From the NCBI RefSeq assembly GCF_016653355.1, contig NZ_NHSK01000074.1:154318-218317 (forward strand): a stretch of 64,000 nt of DNA, read 5' to 3'. The stretch is from Rhodoplanes elegans. Its GTDB lineage: Bacteria; Pseudomonadota; Alphaproteobacteria; Rhizobiales; Xanthobacteraceae. Below, in pieces: positions 10,325-21,384 of this stretch (within the stretch, counting starts at the first letter, position 1; every line of letters starts with the position of its first letter). The notes below the pieces were generated by a model. That model searched no databases. It had not been told where the DNA came from and was given only the letters and a program-made list of their open reading frames with translations. Both the position numbers and the translations under genes were made by a program.

Positions 10325-11203
10325 ATGACCATGTCCGTCACATTCGCTCCCTCGTCCGTCGTCGCCGTCGGCCCGTCCGAGAACCCGGTCCGGTTCGGCA
10401 ATGCGCTGCCGCTGGCGCTGATCGCCGGCCCCTGCCAGATGGAGAGCCGCGCCCACGCGCTGGAGACCGCGGCGGCCGTCAAGGAGATCGCCGGGCGCGC
10501 CGGGATCGCCGTGGTGTTCAAGGCCTCGTTCGACAAGGCGAACCGCACCAGCCTGACGGGCGCCCGCGGGGTCGGGCTCGACGCGGCACTGCCGGTCTTC
10601 GCCGAGATCCGCGAGACGCTCGGGATGCCGGTGCTCACCGACGTGCACGACGCCGGCCAGTGCGCGCCGGTCGCCGAGGTGGTCGACATCCTGCAGATTC
10701 CGGCGTTCCTGTGCCGGCAGACCGACCTCCTGGTCGCCGCGGCGCGGACCGGGCGGATCGTCAACGTCAAGAAGGGCCAGTTCCTGGCGCCCTGGGACAT
10801 GGCGAACGTCGTCGCCAAGGTGACGGGCGCGGGCAATGCGAACGTGCTGGTGACCGAGCGCGGCGCCTCGTTCGGCTACAACACGCTGGTCTCCGACATG
10901 CGGGCGCTGCCGATCCTGGCGCGCACCGGGGCTCCCGTGATCTTCGACGCCACCCATTCGGTGCAGCAGCCGGGCGGGCAGGGGACGTCGTCGGGGGGAG
11001 ACCGCGCCTTCGTGCCTGTGCTGGCGCGCGCCGCCGTCGCGGTCGGGGTCGCCGGCGTGTTCATCGAGACGCATCCGGACCCGGACCGGGCGCCGTCCGA
11101 CGGCCCCAACATGGTACCGCTCGCCGATCTCGAGGCGCTCCTGTGCCGCCTGGTCGCCTTCGACCGCCTCGCCAAGGAGGCTCTCGCCGAACCGGGTGAT
11201 TGA
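10325..11203 (+). CDS. kdsA: 3-Deoxy-8-phosphooctulonate synthase (KDO 8-phosphate synthase)
   Basis: Condenses arabinose 5-phosphate with phosphoenolpyruvate in the cytosol, the committed step to the KDO sugar of lipopolysaccharide. The 292 residues show the family motifs [34 protein letters not shown] and [11 protein letters not shown]. Two ATGs six bases apart (10325, 10331) are possible starts. It is separated from eno and pyrG here, unlike the pyrG-kdsA-eno run of other bacteria, with the thiamine and mob genes lying between. Confidence 0.95.
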   Translation: MTMSVTFAPSSVVAVGPSENPVRFGNALPLALIAGPCQMESRAHALETAAAVKEIAGRAGIAVVFKASFDKANRTSLTGARGVGLDAALPVFAEIRETLGMPVLTDVHDAGQCAPVAEVVDILQIPAFLCRQTDLLVAAARTGRIVNVKKGQFLAPWDMANVVAKVTGAGNANVLVTERGASFGYNTLVSDMRALPILARTGAPVIFDATHSVQQPGGQGTSSGGDRAFVPVLARAAVAVGVAGVFIETHPDPDRAPSDGPNMVPLADLEALLCRLVAFDRLAKEALAEPGD

Positions 11204-11253
11204 ACCCGCGGGCGCGGCGTCGCAACCTAGTCTCAGGACAAGGGGGAGACGCC

Positions 11254-11658
11254 ATGCTGCTGCAATCGCTCGCCGGGCTGCCGGCCTTTCTGGCCTATCT
11301 GTGCACCGCGCTGGTCGCCTCGGTCCTCTACCTGTTGATCTACACGCGGGTGACGCATCACGACGAGTTCGTCCTGATCGCCAAGAACGTGCCGGGCGCC
11401 GCCGTGTCGCTCGGGCTGGCGCTGCTCGGCTTCGCGCTACCGGTGGCGAGCGCCATCGCCCACGCGGCCTCGATCCTCGACTGCGCCGTGTGGAGCCTGA
11501 TCGCGCTCGCCGTGCAGATCGGCGTCTATTTCCTGGTGCGCATCCCGGTCCCGGATCTGTCGAACCGCATCGCCGCGGGCGAGCTCGCGCCGGCGATCTG
11601 GCTCGGCCTCGCCTCGCTCGCCGCCGGGGCGCTCAACGCCGCCTCGATGTCGTACTGA
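11254..11658 (+). CDS. DUF350 membrane protein (YjfL-like)
   Basis: A 134-residue inner-membrane protein with about four hydrophobic segments and the DUF350 signature: short N-terminal helix, LIYTRVTHHDEFVLIAKN after the first segment, then GAAVSLGLALLGFALPVASAI. The ATG at 11254 follows GGGGGAG; an upstream in-frame start lacks a ribosome binding site. It is the first gene of a tight three-gene set with a DUF1190-like protein and a glutathionylspermidine-synthase-like ATP-grasp protein, the same partners found with YjfL/YgiB/YgiC-type genes elsewhere. Molecular function is unknown. Confidence 0.85.
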   Translation: MLLQSLAGLPAFLAYLCTALVASVLYLLIYTRVTHHDEFVLIAKNVPGAAVSLGLALLGFALPVASAIAHAASILDCAVWSLIALAVQIGVYFLVRIPVPDLSNRIAAGELAPAIWLGLASLAAGALNAASMSY

Positions 11659-11682
11659 GCGCGGGCCGAAGGGGCCGAGGAC

Positions 11683-12081
11683 ATGAAACGCTCCACCCAG
11701 GTCGGGCTGGTGCTGATGTCGGCGCTCGGCGTCGGCGGCACCGCCTACATGCTGATGCCGGGCCGCGACTGCCGGCCGCCGGACACGCCGGAGCAGGCGG
11801 CGCTGCACGCACCGCTGACGCCCGGCGCCGCCGCCGCCGCGGTCCCGGCCCAACAGCAGAACTGCGCCCCGCGCGGCTCCTCCGGCTCGTCGGGACGCTG
11901 GAGCAGCAGCGGCTCGTCGTGGTGGCACGGCTCGTCGTCCTCGTCGTCGGGCCAGACCGGTCCGGTGGTCGCCAAGGCGGCGAGCGGCACCGCGTCGTCG
12001 GCCGCCTCGTCCTCCGGCATCGGCGCGACGCTCCGCAGCGGCTTCGGCTCGTTCGGTCGTGCCATGTCGTCGGGAGGCTGA
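11683..12081 (+). CDS. DUF1190-like (YgiB-type) Ser/Gly-rich protein
   Basis: Encodes 132 residues starting MKRSTQVGLVLMSALGVGG, a membrane anchor or signal segment as in YgiB proteins, then a Cys-containing stretch (RDCRPP) and an Ala-rich linker. A low-complexity tail rich in Ser, Gly and Trp follows (around SGRWSSSGSSWWHGSSSSS). It sits 24 bases after the DUF350 gene and 2 bases before the ATP-grasp gene. Assignment to DUF1190 rests mainly on the N-terminus and this context. The flexible tail makes it a candidate acceptor for peptide ligation by the next enzyme, which is inference. Confidence 0.7.
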   Translation: MKRSTQVGLVLMSALGVGGTAYMLMPGRDCRPPDTPEQAALHAPLTPGAAAAAVPAQQQNCAPRGSSGSSGRWSSSGSSWWHGSSSSSSGQTGPVVAKAASGTASSAASSSGIGATLRSGFGSFGRAMSSGG

Positions 12082-12083
12082 GC

Positions 12084-13271
12084 GTGCAGCGCATCGCCTG
12101 CCCGGAGCGCGACGACTGGCGCGAGACCGCCGAGACGCACGGCTTCGCGTTCCACACCATCGACGGCGCGCCCTACTGGGACGAGACCGCCTACTATGGC
12201 TTCACGCTCGAAGAGATCGAGCGCGACATCGAGGCGCCGACCGCCGAGCTCGACGCGATGTGCCGCGAGCTGGTCGCCCGCGCGGTCGGGGACGAGCGGA
12301 TCCTGACACTCCTGAAGATCCCGCAGGCCTACTGGACTTACATCGCGGCGAGCTTCAAGCGCGGCGATCCCTCGCTCTACGGCCGCTTCGACCTCTGCTA
12401 CGACGGCACCGGGCCGGCGAAGCTGCTCGAATACAACGCCGACACGCCGACCGCGCTCTACGAGACCGGCGTGTTCCAGTGGCTGTGGCTGGAGGAGGCG
12501 ATCGCGCGGCAGATCGTGCCGGCCGGCAGCGACCAGTTCAACGCGGTGCACGAGACGCTGATCGCCGGCTGGCGCAGCGTCGCCGACACGGTGGCGCGCC
12601 AGCAGGGCGAGCCGGTCGGCACCGTGCACCTCGCCGGCGCGCTGGAGAGCGCCGAGGATCTCGGCACGCTCTCCTATCTGGAAGACACGGCCCGGCAGGC
12701 CGGCCTCGACACCGTGACGATCGCGATGGACCGCATCGGCCGCAAGCGCAACGGCGACTTCGTCGACGAGCAGGACCGGCCGATGACCCTCGCCTTCAAG
12801 CTCTATCCCTGGGAGTGGATGTTCCGCGAGCAGTTCGGCCGGTATCTTCCCGGCGCGTCGACGCGCTGGATCGAGCCGCCCTGGAAGGCGATCCTGTCGT
12901 CGAAAGGCATCCTGCCGCTGCTGTGGTCGATGGCGCCGAACCATCCGAACCTGCTGCCCGCCTATTTCGAGGACGACCCGGAGGCGGGCCGGCTCGGCGA
13001 GTCCTACGTGCGGAAGCCGCTCTACTCGCGCGAAGGCGCCAATGTCGCCATGGTGGTGGGCGGCGAGGTGCTCGACTCCGACAGCGGGCCCTACGGCGCG
13101 GAGGGCTTCGTGCGCCAGGCCGTCGCCGCGCTGCCGCGCACGGCGGGCGGGTATCCGGTGCTCGGATCCTGGATCGTGAACGGCGAGGCCTGCGGCCTGT
13201 CGATCCGCGAGGACGCCTCGCCGATCACCAAGAACACCTCGCGCTTCCTGCCGCACGCGATCCTGCCCTGA
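12084..13271 (+). CDS. Glutathionylspermidine synthase-like ATP-grasp protein (YgiC/YjfC type)
   Basis: A 395-residue single-domain amide ligase. Motifs include FDLCYDGTGPAKLLEYNADT (ATP-grasp family), FQWLWLEE, LYPWEWMFREQFG and a C-terminal LGSWIVNGEACGLSIRED. It lacks the N-terminal amidase domain of E. coli Gss. The GTG at 12084 is used because it follows GGGAGG and lies just after the previous stop. YgiC homologues do not make glutathionylspermidine in published tests, so the substrate is open. Tight spacing with the DUF350 and DUF1190-like genes suggests one functional unit at the membrane. Confidence 0.88.
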   Translation: MQRIACPERDDWRETAETHGFAFHTIDGAPYWDETAYYGFTLEEIERDIEAPTAELDAMCRELVARAVGDERILTLLKIPQAYWTYIAASFKRGDPSLYGRFDLCYDGTGPAKLLEYNADTPTALYETGVFQWLWLEEAIARQIVPAGSDQFNAVHETLIAGWRSVADTVARQQGEPVGTVHLAGALESAEDLGTLSYLEDTARQAGLDTVTIAMDRIGRKRNGDFVDEQDRPMTLAFKLYPWEWMFREQFGRYLPGASTRWIEPPWKAILSSKGILPLLWSMAPNHPNLLPAYFEDDPEAGRLGESYVRKPLYSREGANVAMVVGGEVLDSDSGPYGAEGFVRQAVAALPRTAGGYPVLGSWIVNGEACGLSIREDASPITKNTSRFLPHAILP

Positions 13272-13338
13272 CGGCGGTGCGGACATTCCGGCGCGCCGCG
13301 ATCTTGTCGCGCCGTCGCGGTCCTGTACAACACCGCGC

Positions 13339-14562
13339 ATGAGTTCTCCCGCCAGCGACGACAGCGCCGACCCGCCGGGAACCGGACGGGTGCTGGCGGT
13401 CGTCGCGCTGGCGCTGTTCTCGACCAGCCTGTTCATGCGCGCCATCGACCCGGTGATCCCGCAGATCGCCGCCGGCTTCCAGATGGATGTCCGCACCGTC
13501 GCGCTGCTCTCCACCGCCTATGCGTTGCCCTATGCGCTCGCCCAGCCGGTGCTCGGCAGCCTCGGCGACACGGTCGGCAAGGTGCTGGTGCTGAAGCTCT
13601 GCCTAGTGCTGAGCATCTTCGCCGGCTTCCTCGGCGCCTTCGCGCCGGACTTTTCGACGCTGTTCGGATCGCGCGTGCTGGTCGGCATGGTGTCGGGCGG
13701 CATCTTTCCGATCGCGCTCGCCATCGGCGGCGATCTGGTGCCGGTCGCCAAGCGTCAGATCGCGTTCAGCCGGCTGCTCGCGGCCGCGATGCTCGGCAAC
13801 GTGCTCGGCTCGCCGCTCGCCGGGCTGATCGCCGACACGGTCGGCTGGCGCGGCGTCTTCGCGCTGGTCGCGGCCATCGCGGTCGTCGCGCTCGTCGCCG
13901 TGCAGGTCGGATTTCGCGGCATGGCGATCGACACACGCACTCGCTTCGAGATGATCACCGTCGTGCGCGGCTACCGCGCCGTGTTCAGGAATCCGCTGGC
14001 GAAGTTCTGCTTCCTCGCCGTGTTCCTCGAAGGCACGTTCCTGCACGGGCTGTTTCCGTTCGTCGCGGCGCTGCTCGCCGAGCGCGGCGAGGGCCGCGCC
14101 GCGATCGCCGGCGTGGTGATCGCCGGCTTCGCAGTCGGCGGCTTCGTCTATTCCGGGCTGATCTCGGTGCTGCTGCGCCGGCTCGGCGAGCGCGGCCTGA
14201 TGCGCGGTGGCGGCGCCTTGATGGCGATCGGCCTCGCTGTGGTGACGCTCGGCTTCGTCTGGCCGGTCGAGTTCATGATCTTCATGGTGATCGGGCTCGG
14301 CTTCTACTCGCTGCACGGCGTCATCCAGATCTACGTGACCGAGCTGGCGCCGTCGGCACGCGGCACCGCGGTCGCGCTGCACGGCTGCTCGTTCTTCCTC
14401 GGGCAGGCGCTCGGCCCGGTCGTCTACCGCACCGGCTTCGACCATGTCGGCGTCTCCGCCACCAGCACGCTCGCCGGCCTGGTGCTGTTCGGCACCGGGC
14501 TGATGTGCGCCGCGGTCCTGCGGCGACCGGCGAAGCCGGAGCCTGACGCGCGCGGCGGCTGA
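13339..14562 (+). CDS. MFS transporter
   Basis: A 407-residue inner-membrane protein with twelve probable membrane segments, the usual size for the major facilitator superfamily. The loop after the second segment reads QPVLGSLGDTVGKVLVLKL, a recognisable form of the family's GxxxDRxGR-like motif. It probably acts as an efflux or uptake carrier; the substrate cannot be read from sequence. It lies 67 bases after the ATP-grasp gene and ends before the TPP riboswitch. Confidence 0.88.
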   Translation: MSSPASDDSADPPGTGRVLAVVALALFSTSLFMRAIDPVIPQIAAGFQMDVRTVALLSTAYALPYALAQPVLGSLGDTVGKVLVLKLCLVLSIFAGFLGAFAPDFSTLFGSRVLVGMVSGGIFPIALAIGGDLVPVAKRQIAFSRLLAAAMLGNVLGSPLAGLIADTVGWRGVFALVAAIAVVALVAVQVGFRGMAIDTRTRFEMITVVRGYRAVFRNPLAKFCFLAVFLEGTFLHGLFPFVAALLAERGEGRAAIAGVVIAGFAVGGFVYSGLISVLLRRLGERGLMRGGGALMAIGLAVVTLGFVWPVEFMIFMVIGLGFYSLHGVIQIYVTELAPSARGTAVALHGCSFFLGQALGPVVYRTGFDHVGVSATSTLAGLVLFGTGLMCAAVLRRPAKPEPDARGG

Positions 14563-14650
14563 TCGCCGAACGTCCCACGTCGCGCCGCGACCCATCGTGA
14601 TCGCGCATCGCCGCTCCGCTCTTGCGGCGGCGGCCCGGATCGTCCATCAT

Positions 14651-14733
14651 TCCCTCACGGCCTGGGGTGCCGCGCAGGTGCGCGGCTGAGATCACACCCA
14701 CTGAACCTGTCTGGGTCATTCCAGCGAAGGGAG
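14651..14733 (+). promoter_or_regulatory. TPP riboswitch (THI element)
   Basis: The stretch contains the conserved TPP-aptamer parts in order: GGGGTGCC, GCGGCTGAGATCACACCC, then TGAACCTGTCTGGGTCATTC and CAGCGAAGGGA. The outer TCCCT and AGGGA can pair as stem P1. The thiO ATG is 7 bases after the element, so the terminal AAGGGA would double as ribosome binding site. Bound thiamine pyrophosphate should therefore hide it and block translation of thiOSGE. Confidence 0.95.
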
Positions 14734-14739
14734 CCGCCG

Positions 14740-15939
14740 ATGGCAGCTGAATCACGTCCGTATTCTGAAACGAACGCCACGCGGGCGCGCGCGCCCGATC
14801 AGGCCCCGGCCCCCGATGTCGTGATCATCGGGGCCGGCGTCTGCGGGCTGGGCATCGCCTGGCGACTGGCGCAGCGCGGCCTCGCCGTCACGGTGCTCGA
14901 CCAAGGCGCCCTCGGCGCCGCGGCGAGCTGGGTCGCCGGCGGCATGCTGGCCGCCTGCGCCGAGGCCGAGCCCGGCGAGGAGGAACTGGTCCGGCTCGGC
15001 CGGCATGCGCAGCGCCTGTGGCCCGGCTTCGCGACCGAGCTTCTGGAGGCGACCAGCATCGACGTCGATCTGCGCACCGAAGGCACCCTGGTGGTGGCGC
15101 CGACCGCCGACGAGCGCGCCCGTCTCCTCCATCATCACGCGTTCCAGACAGGCCTCGGCCTGACACTCGACTGGCTGACGCCGGCGGAGGTCCGCCGGCG
15201 CGAGCCGCATCTCGCAGCCGGGATCACCGGCGCGGTGTTCAGCCCGGAGGACCATCAGGTCGCGACCCGGTCGCTCACCACGGCGCTGATCCGCGCGGCC
15301 GAGCGGGCCGGCGTCACCCTGCGGCCGCACACCGCGGTCGCGCGCATCGTCGTCGAGAACGGCCGCGCCACCGGCGTGGAGCTTTCCGACGGCACGCGCA
15401 TCGCCGCCGGAACCGTGGTGCTGGCCGCCGGGGCCTGGTCGCGCGGCATCGAGGGGGTCGCCCCCGCCGCCCGCCCGCCGGTGCGGCCGATCAAGGGGCA
15501 GGTGATCGTCCTGAAGATGGATGCCGCCGCGCCGCTGCTGACTCACGTTCTCTGGGCGCCGGGTTGTTATCTGGTGCCGCGCCGCGACGGCCATCTGATC
15601 CTCGGCGCCACCGTCGAGGAGAAGGGCTTCGACACCGCGATCACGGCCGGCGGCATCTTCGCATTGCTGGAGGCCGCGTGGCGGGTGCTGCCGGCGATCG
15701 AGGAGCTGCCGATCGTCGACACGGTCGTAGGCCACCGGCCCGGCAGCCGCGACGACGCGCCGATCCTCGGCGCTTCGGAGGTGCCGGGGCTCGTCTACGC
15801 CACCGGCCACCACCGCAACGGCATCCTGCTGGCGCCCGTGACGGCCGACGCCGTCGCCCGGCTGGTGGCCGGCGAGGGGACCGATCCGGCGATCGCCGCG
15901 TTCGGCATGGAGCGGTTCGCGGCGAAAGCCGCGGCCTGA
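14740..15939 (+). CDS. thiO: Glycine oxidase ThiO
   Basis: A flavoenzyme that oxidises glycine to the imine used to build the thiazole of thiamine. The 399 residues contain the dinucleotide fold DVVIIGAGVCGLGIAWRLA (about residues 26-45), AASWVAGGMLAA, PIKGQVIVL, and the C-terminal ATGHHRNGILLAPVTA. The first 25 residues are a non-conserved extension; the ATG is fixed by the riboswitch's ribosome binding site. First gene of thiO-thiS-thiG-thiE. Confidence 0.93.
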   Translation: MAAESRPYSETNATRARAPDQAPAPDVVIIGAGVCGLGIAWRLAQRGLAVTVLDQGALGAAASWVAGGMLAACAEAEPGEEELVRLGRHAQRLWPGFATELLEATSIDVDLRTEGTLVVAPTADERARLLHHHAFQTGLGLTLDWLTPAEVRRREPHLAAGITGAVFSPEDHQVATRSLTTALIRAAERAGVTLRPHTAVARIVVENGRATGVELSDGTRIAAGTVVLAAGAWSRGIEGVAPAARPPVRPIKGQVIVLKMDAAAPLLTHVLWAPGCYLVPRRDGHLILGATVEEKGFDTAITAGGIFALLEAAWRVLPAIEELPIVDTVVGHRPGSRDDAPILGASEVPGLVYATGHHRNGILLAPVTADAVARLVAGEGTDPAIAAFGMERFAAKAAA

Positions 15940-15957
15940 CCGGCGCGAGGATCAACA

Positions 15958-16999
<1,042 letters not shown>

Positions 17000-17020
17000 A
17001 TGCTACCGCACCCGACGAGC

Positions 17021-17111
17021 CGTCATGCGCGGCCTTGTGCCGGGCATCCACGTCTCTCGGCCGCCGGTCATGGCGAAGACGTGGATGGCCGGGACGAGCC
17101 CGGCCATGACG
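17021..17111. repeat. Palindromic repeat inside the thi operon, overlapping the thiE start
   Basis: The 91 bp begin CGTCATGCGCGGCC and end GGCCATGACG, with GGGCATCCACGTC and GACGTGGATGGCC as inner arms, making a large inverted repeat. Similar 'CGTCATG...CATGACG' elements are frequent between genes in Bradyrhizobium-like genomes. Here it fills the thiG-thiE gap, and its right terminus contains the ATG at 17106 that is the best thiE start. Confidence 0.75.
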
Positions 17112-17771
17112 GCGCTGAAGTCCCCCGACCGCCTGCCGGCACGGCTGCTGCTGGTCACCGACCGGCGGCAGGCGGTGCGGCCGCTGGCCGAGATTCTTCA
17201 GGCGGCCTTCGCGGCCGGCTGCCGGTTCGCCAGCATTCGCGAGAAGGATCTCAGCGAACCCGCGCAAGTCGTCTTGACGAAAGAGTTATTGCCGATCGCC
17301 GAGCGGCACGGCGCGATCCTGGTGCTGCATGGACGGCCGGAGGTCGCGCGCGCCGCCGGCCTCACCGGCGTGCATCTACGCGGCGGGTCCGACCCGCGTC
17401 CGGCTCGCGACCTGTTCGGCCCGGTCGGGCTGATCGGCGTCTCGGTGCACGCGCCGGCCGAAGCGGGGCGGCTCGATCCCGACCTCGTTGCCTGGGCGAT
17501 CGCCGGCCCGGCTTTCGCGACCGCCAGCAAGCCGGGCTACGGGCCGGCGCTCGGACCGGCGGGCGTCGGCGCGATCGCGGCGGCCTGCCCGGTGCCGGTC
17601 CTGGCGATCGGCGGCGTCACGGCCGAAGCCATCCCGGACCTGCTCGCCGCAGGGGCCGCCGGCGTCGCCGTGATGGGCGCCGTGATGCGGGCGGGCGACC
17701 CGGGCGCCGAGATCGAATCGCTGCTCGCCGCGCTGGCCGCGGCGGCGCCGGCTCAGCCGCGCCCCCGGTAG
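17106..17771 (+). CDS. thiE: Thiamine phosphate synthase-like protein
   Basis: Joins the pyrimidine and thiazole halves into thiamine phosphate. The 221 residues form a TIM-barrel protein: LLLVTDRRQ near the start, [11 protein letters not shown] (diphosphate-binding region), [21 protein letters not shown], and the C-terminal [29 protein letters not shown]. The region usually reading DYxxxGPxxxTxTK is altered here to [18 protein letters not shown], as in diverged ThiE/TenI-like proteins. An open frame extends to 17025, but those residues come from a repeat. Overlaps queF by 19 bases, tail to tail. Confidence 0.85.
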   Translation: MTALKSPDRLPARLLLVTDRRQAVRPLAEILQAAFAAGCRFASIREKDLSEPAQVVLTKELLPIAERHGAILVLHGRPEVARAAGLTGVHLRGGSDPRPARDLFGPVGLIGVSVHAPAEAGRLDPDLVAWAIAGPAFATASKPGYGPALGPAGVGAIAAACPVPVLAIGGVTAEAIPDLLAAGAAGVAVMGAVMRAGDPGAEIESLLAALAAAAPAQPRPR

Positions 17772-18244
17772 GTCGGGACCCCCTGGTCCGGCACCCAGAC
17801 GCCGGCCGGCAGCTTGCCGGCCTGGAAGAACACGTCGATCGGCATGCCGCCGCGCGGATAGAAGTAGCCGCCGATCCGCAGCCAGCGCGGCTTCAAAGCG
17901 GCGACCAGCCGCTTGCCGATCGCCACGGTGCAATCCTCGTGAAATGAACCGTGGTTGCGGAAGCTGTTGAGATACAGCTTCAAGGATTTCGATTCGACCA
18001 GCCAGGCGGCCGGCACGTAGTCGATGACCAGGGTCGCGAAGTCGGGCTGGCCCGTCACCGGGCACAGCGAGGTGAACTCGGGGAACGTGAAGCGCGCCAC
18101 ATAGGGCGTGTCGGCGTGCGGGTTCGGCACCCGGTCGAGCGTCGCCGTCTCGGGCGAATCGGGGATCGGGGTCGGCGTGCCGAGCTGCAGCGGGGCGCCG
18201 GCGCGGCGGCCGGGCGACGGGCGGGGGCGGGCGGTGCGAGGCAT
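17753..18244 (-). CDS. queF: NADPH-dependent 7-cyano-7-deazaguanine reductase
   Basis: Reduces preQ0 to preQ1 in queuosine synthesis for tRNA. The 163 residues match the short unimodular type. Key parts are the nucleophile Cys in [15 protein letters not shown], the family motif [15 protein letters not shown], and the catalytic region GSFHEDC. The first 25 residues are Pro/Arg-rich and non-conserved. It is convergent with thiE, and the two 3' ends overlap by 19 bases. Confidence 0.96.
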   Translation of the reverse strand: MPRTARPRPSPGRRAGAPLQLGTPTPIPDSPETATLDRVPNPHADTPYVARFTFPEFTSLCPVTGQPDFATLVIDYVPAAWLVESKSLKLYLNSFRNHGSFHEDCTVAIGKRLVAALKPRWLRIGGYFYPRGGMPIDVFFQAGKLPAGVWVPDQGVPTYRGRG

Positions 18245-18298
18245 GTCGTTCTCCGGTCGCGCGAGGCGACCATGATGGCTCGGCGTGCGCGACCATGA

Positions 18299-19672
<1,374 letters not shown>

Positions 19673-19745
19673 TCCGACCCGCGACCGGTGTCGCGGCGGC
19701 GACGCCCCGACGCCTCGACACCACTCACCGCGACCGAAAAGACAC

Positions 19746-19772
19746 GGAAGCCGGCGCCTTGCGCCGGCTTCC
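19746..19772 (+). terminator. Hairpin terminator after eno
   Basis: A perfect 12-bp stem (GGAAGCCGGCGC / GCGCCGGCTTCC) with a 3-base loop lies 74 bases after the eno stop. It is followed by CTGCTGTG rather than a T run, so it resembles an intrinsic terminator without a strong tail, as is common in very G+C-rich genomes. Confidence 0.75.
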
Positions 19773-19831
19773 TGCTGTGAGAGTACGGATTAAACCGCAT
19801 TTTAACGGACGTGGCGCCCTATGGGCTCATT

Positions 19832-20149
19832 ATGGTGTCGCGTCCCCGTATAAGATCGATCGTCACGGCGCTCTGCCTCTATGTGCTGGCGTCGCTGATG
19901 ATCGGCTATTTCGGAATCAACGCCTACACGGGCAGTCGCGGCATCAACGCGCGCAAGGATCTCGATGCCCAGATCGCCGAGCTGACCGCCGATCTCGCAG
20001 TTGCGAAGGCGGAGCGCGAGGTCTGGCAGCGGCGCGTCGCGCTGCTGAAATCCGAAAGTCTGGATCCCGACCTGCTGGACGAGCGGGCGCGGTCGCTGCT
20101 CAACTTTGTCGATCGCCGCGACATCGTGATGATCGTCAAGTCGCGCTGA
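19832..20149 (+). CDS. Septum formation initiator family protein (FtsB/DivIC-like)
   Basis: A small divisome protein with one membrane segment (about residues 9-28) and a coiled coil after it (DLDAQIAELTADLAVAKAERE), then LLKSESLDPDLLDERARSLLN, the conserved end of the family. Location between eno and pdhA is the usual one in Hyphomicrobiales. The ATG at 19832 is preferred; a GTG seven codons upstream is an alternative start. In the family it bridges the FtsQ-FtsL complex at the division site. Confidence 0.9.
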   Translation: MVSRPRIRSIVTALCLYVLASLMIGYFGINAYTGSRGINARKDLDAQIAELTADLAVAKAEREVWQRRVALLKSESLDPDLLDERARSLLNFVDRRDIVMIVKSR

Positions 20150-20175
20150 TCCGCCACGGCGGCCGGCGGTGGCAT

Positions 20176-20194
20176 GGCTTGCTCCCTGCAAGCC
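20176..20194. promoter_or_regulatory. Inverted repeat upstream of pdhA
   Basis: GGCTTGC and GCAAGCC form a perfect 7-bp inverted repeat with a 5-bp spacer, 27 bases after the FtsB-like stop and 110 bases before pdhA. It may be an operator for the pdh genes or a weak hairpin terminator for the preceding gene; no T run follows on the plus strand. Confidence 0.4.
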
Positions 20195-20304
20195 CAAGCC
20201 ACATATGAAAAATCAGCACAGGTTTCGACGTCCGGACCATCCTTTCGTAGCGTCTCGAATTCGGCTATGGGGTTGATCGTTCGTCGCCACACCCCGAGGT
20301 CACG

Positions 20305-21348
20305 ATGGCTTCCCAAAAGAAAGTCGCCGACACGCCTGCGCCGACCAGCCGGCCGTCGATCCTGCCCATAGACGCTTCTCCCGTGCAGGAGCTCGGCCGC
20401 GACGCGGATCTGAAAGCGTATCGCGACATGCTGCTGATCCGCCGCTTCGAGGAGAAGTCGGGTCAGCTCTACGGGATGGGGCTGATCGGCGGCTTCTGCC
20501 ATCTCTACATCGGCCAGGAGGCCGTGGTGGTGGGCATGCAGCTCGCCATGACGGAGGGCGACCAGGTCATCACCGGCTATCGCGACCACGGCCACATGCT
20601 CGCCTGCGGCATGGATCCGCGCGGCGTGATGGCGGAGCTGACCGGCCGGCGCGGCGGCTACTCCAAGGGCAAGGGCGGCTCGATGCACATGTTCAGCCGC
20701 GAAAAGCACTTCTACGGCGGCCACGGCATCGTCGGCGCCCAGGTGTCGCTCGGCACCGGGCTCGCCTTCGCCAACAAGTACCGTGACAACGGCAATGTCT
20801 GCCTCACCTATTTTGGCGACGGCGCCGCCAATCAGGGCCAGGTCTACGAGAGCTTCAACATGGCGGCGCTGTGGAAGCTGCCTGTCGTCTACATCATCGA
20901 GAACAACCGCTACGCCATGGGCACCTCGGTGCAGCGCGCCTCGGCCCAGGTCGATCTCTCCAAGCGCGGCGCCTCGTTCAACATCCCGGGCGAGCTGGTC
21001 GACGGCATGGACGTGCGCGCCGTGAAGGCCGCCGGCGACCGCGTGCTCGAGTACTGCCGCAGCGGGCAGGGGCCCTACATCCTCGAGATGAAGACCTACC
21101 GGTATCGCGGTCACTCGATGTCGGATCCGGCCAAGTACCGCACCCGCGAAGAGGTCGAGAAGGTCCGCGTCGAGAGCGATCCGATCGAGCAGTCGCGCGC
21201 CCGCATCCTCGCCCACGGCTGGGCCGACGAGGACGCGCTCAAGGCGATGGACGCCGACGTCCGCAAGATCGTCAACGAGGCCGCCGAGTTCGCGACCTAC
21301 GATCCGGAGCCGGACGCCTCCGAACTCTACACCGACATTCTGCGCTGA
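20305..21348 (+). CDS. pdhA: Pyruvate dehydrogenase E1 component, alpha subunit
   Basis: With PdhB it decarboxylates pyruvate and transfers the acetyl group to lipoyl-E2. The 347 residues carry MLLIRRFEEKSGQLYGMG, the thiamine-diphosphate motif GDGAANQGQVYESFNMA ending in IENN, and YRYRGHSMSDPAKYR. The separate alpha and beta subunits place the complex in the alphaproteobacterial/mitochondrial type. First gene of a same-strand series to lpdA. Confidence 0.97.
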   Translation: MASQKKVADTPAPTSRPSILPIDASPVQELGRDADLKAYRDMLLIRRFEEKSGQLYGMGLIGGFCHLYIGQEAVVVGMQLAMTEGDQVITGYRDHGHMLACGMDPRGVMAELTGRRGGYSKGKGGSMHMFSREKHFYGGHGIVGAQVSLGTGLAFANKYRDNGNVCLTYFGDGAANQGQVYESFNMAALWKLPVVYIIENNRYAMGTSVQRASAQVDLSKRGASFNIPGELVDGMDVRAVKAAGDRVLEYCRSGQGPYILEMKTYRYRGHSMSDPAKYRTREEVEKVRVESDPIEQSRARILAHGWADEDALKAMDADVRKIVNEAAEFATYDPEPDASELYTDILR

Positions 21349-21384
21349 TCGCGGCGCCATCCGGACAACGAGGGTCGAACCCCC

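Noticed and set aside
17025..17105. N-terminal extension of ThiE
   Set aside because: The residues derive from a palindromic repeat and do not correspond to the family's N-terminus.
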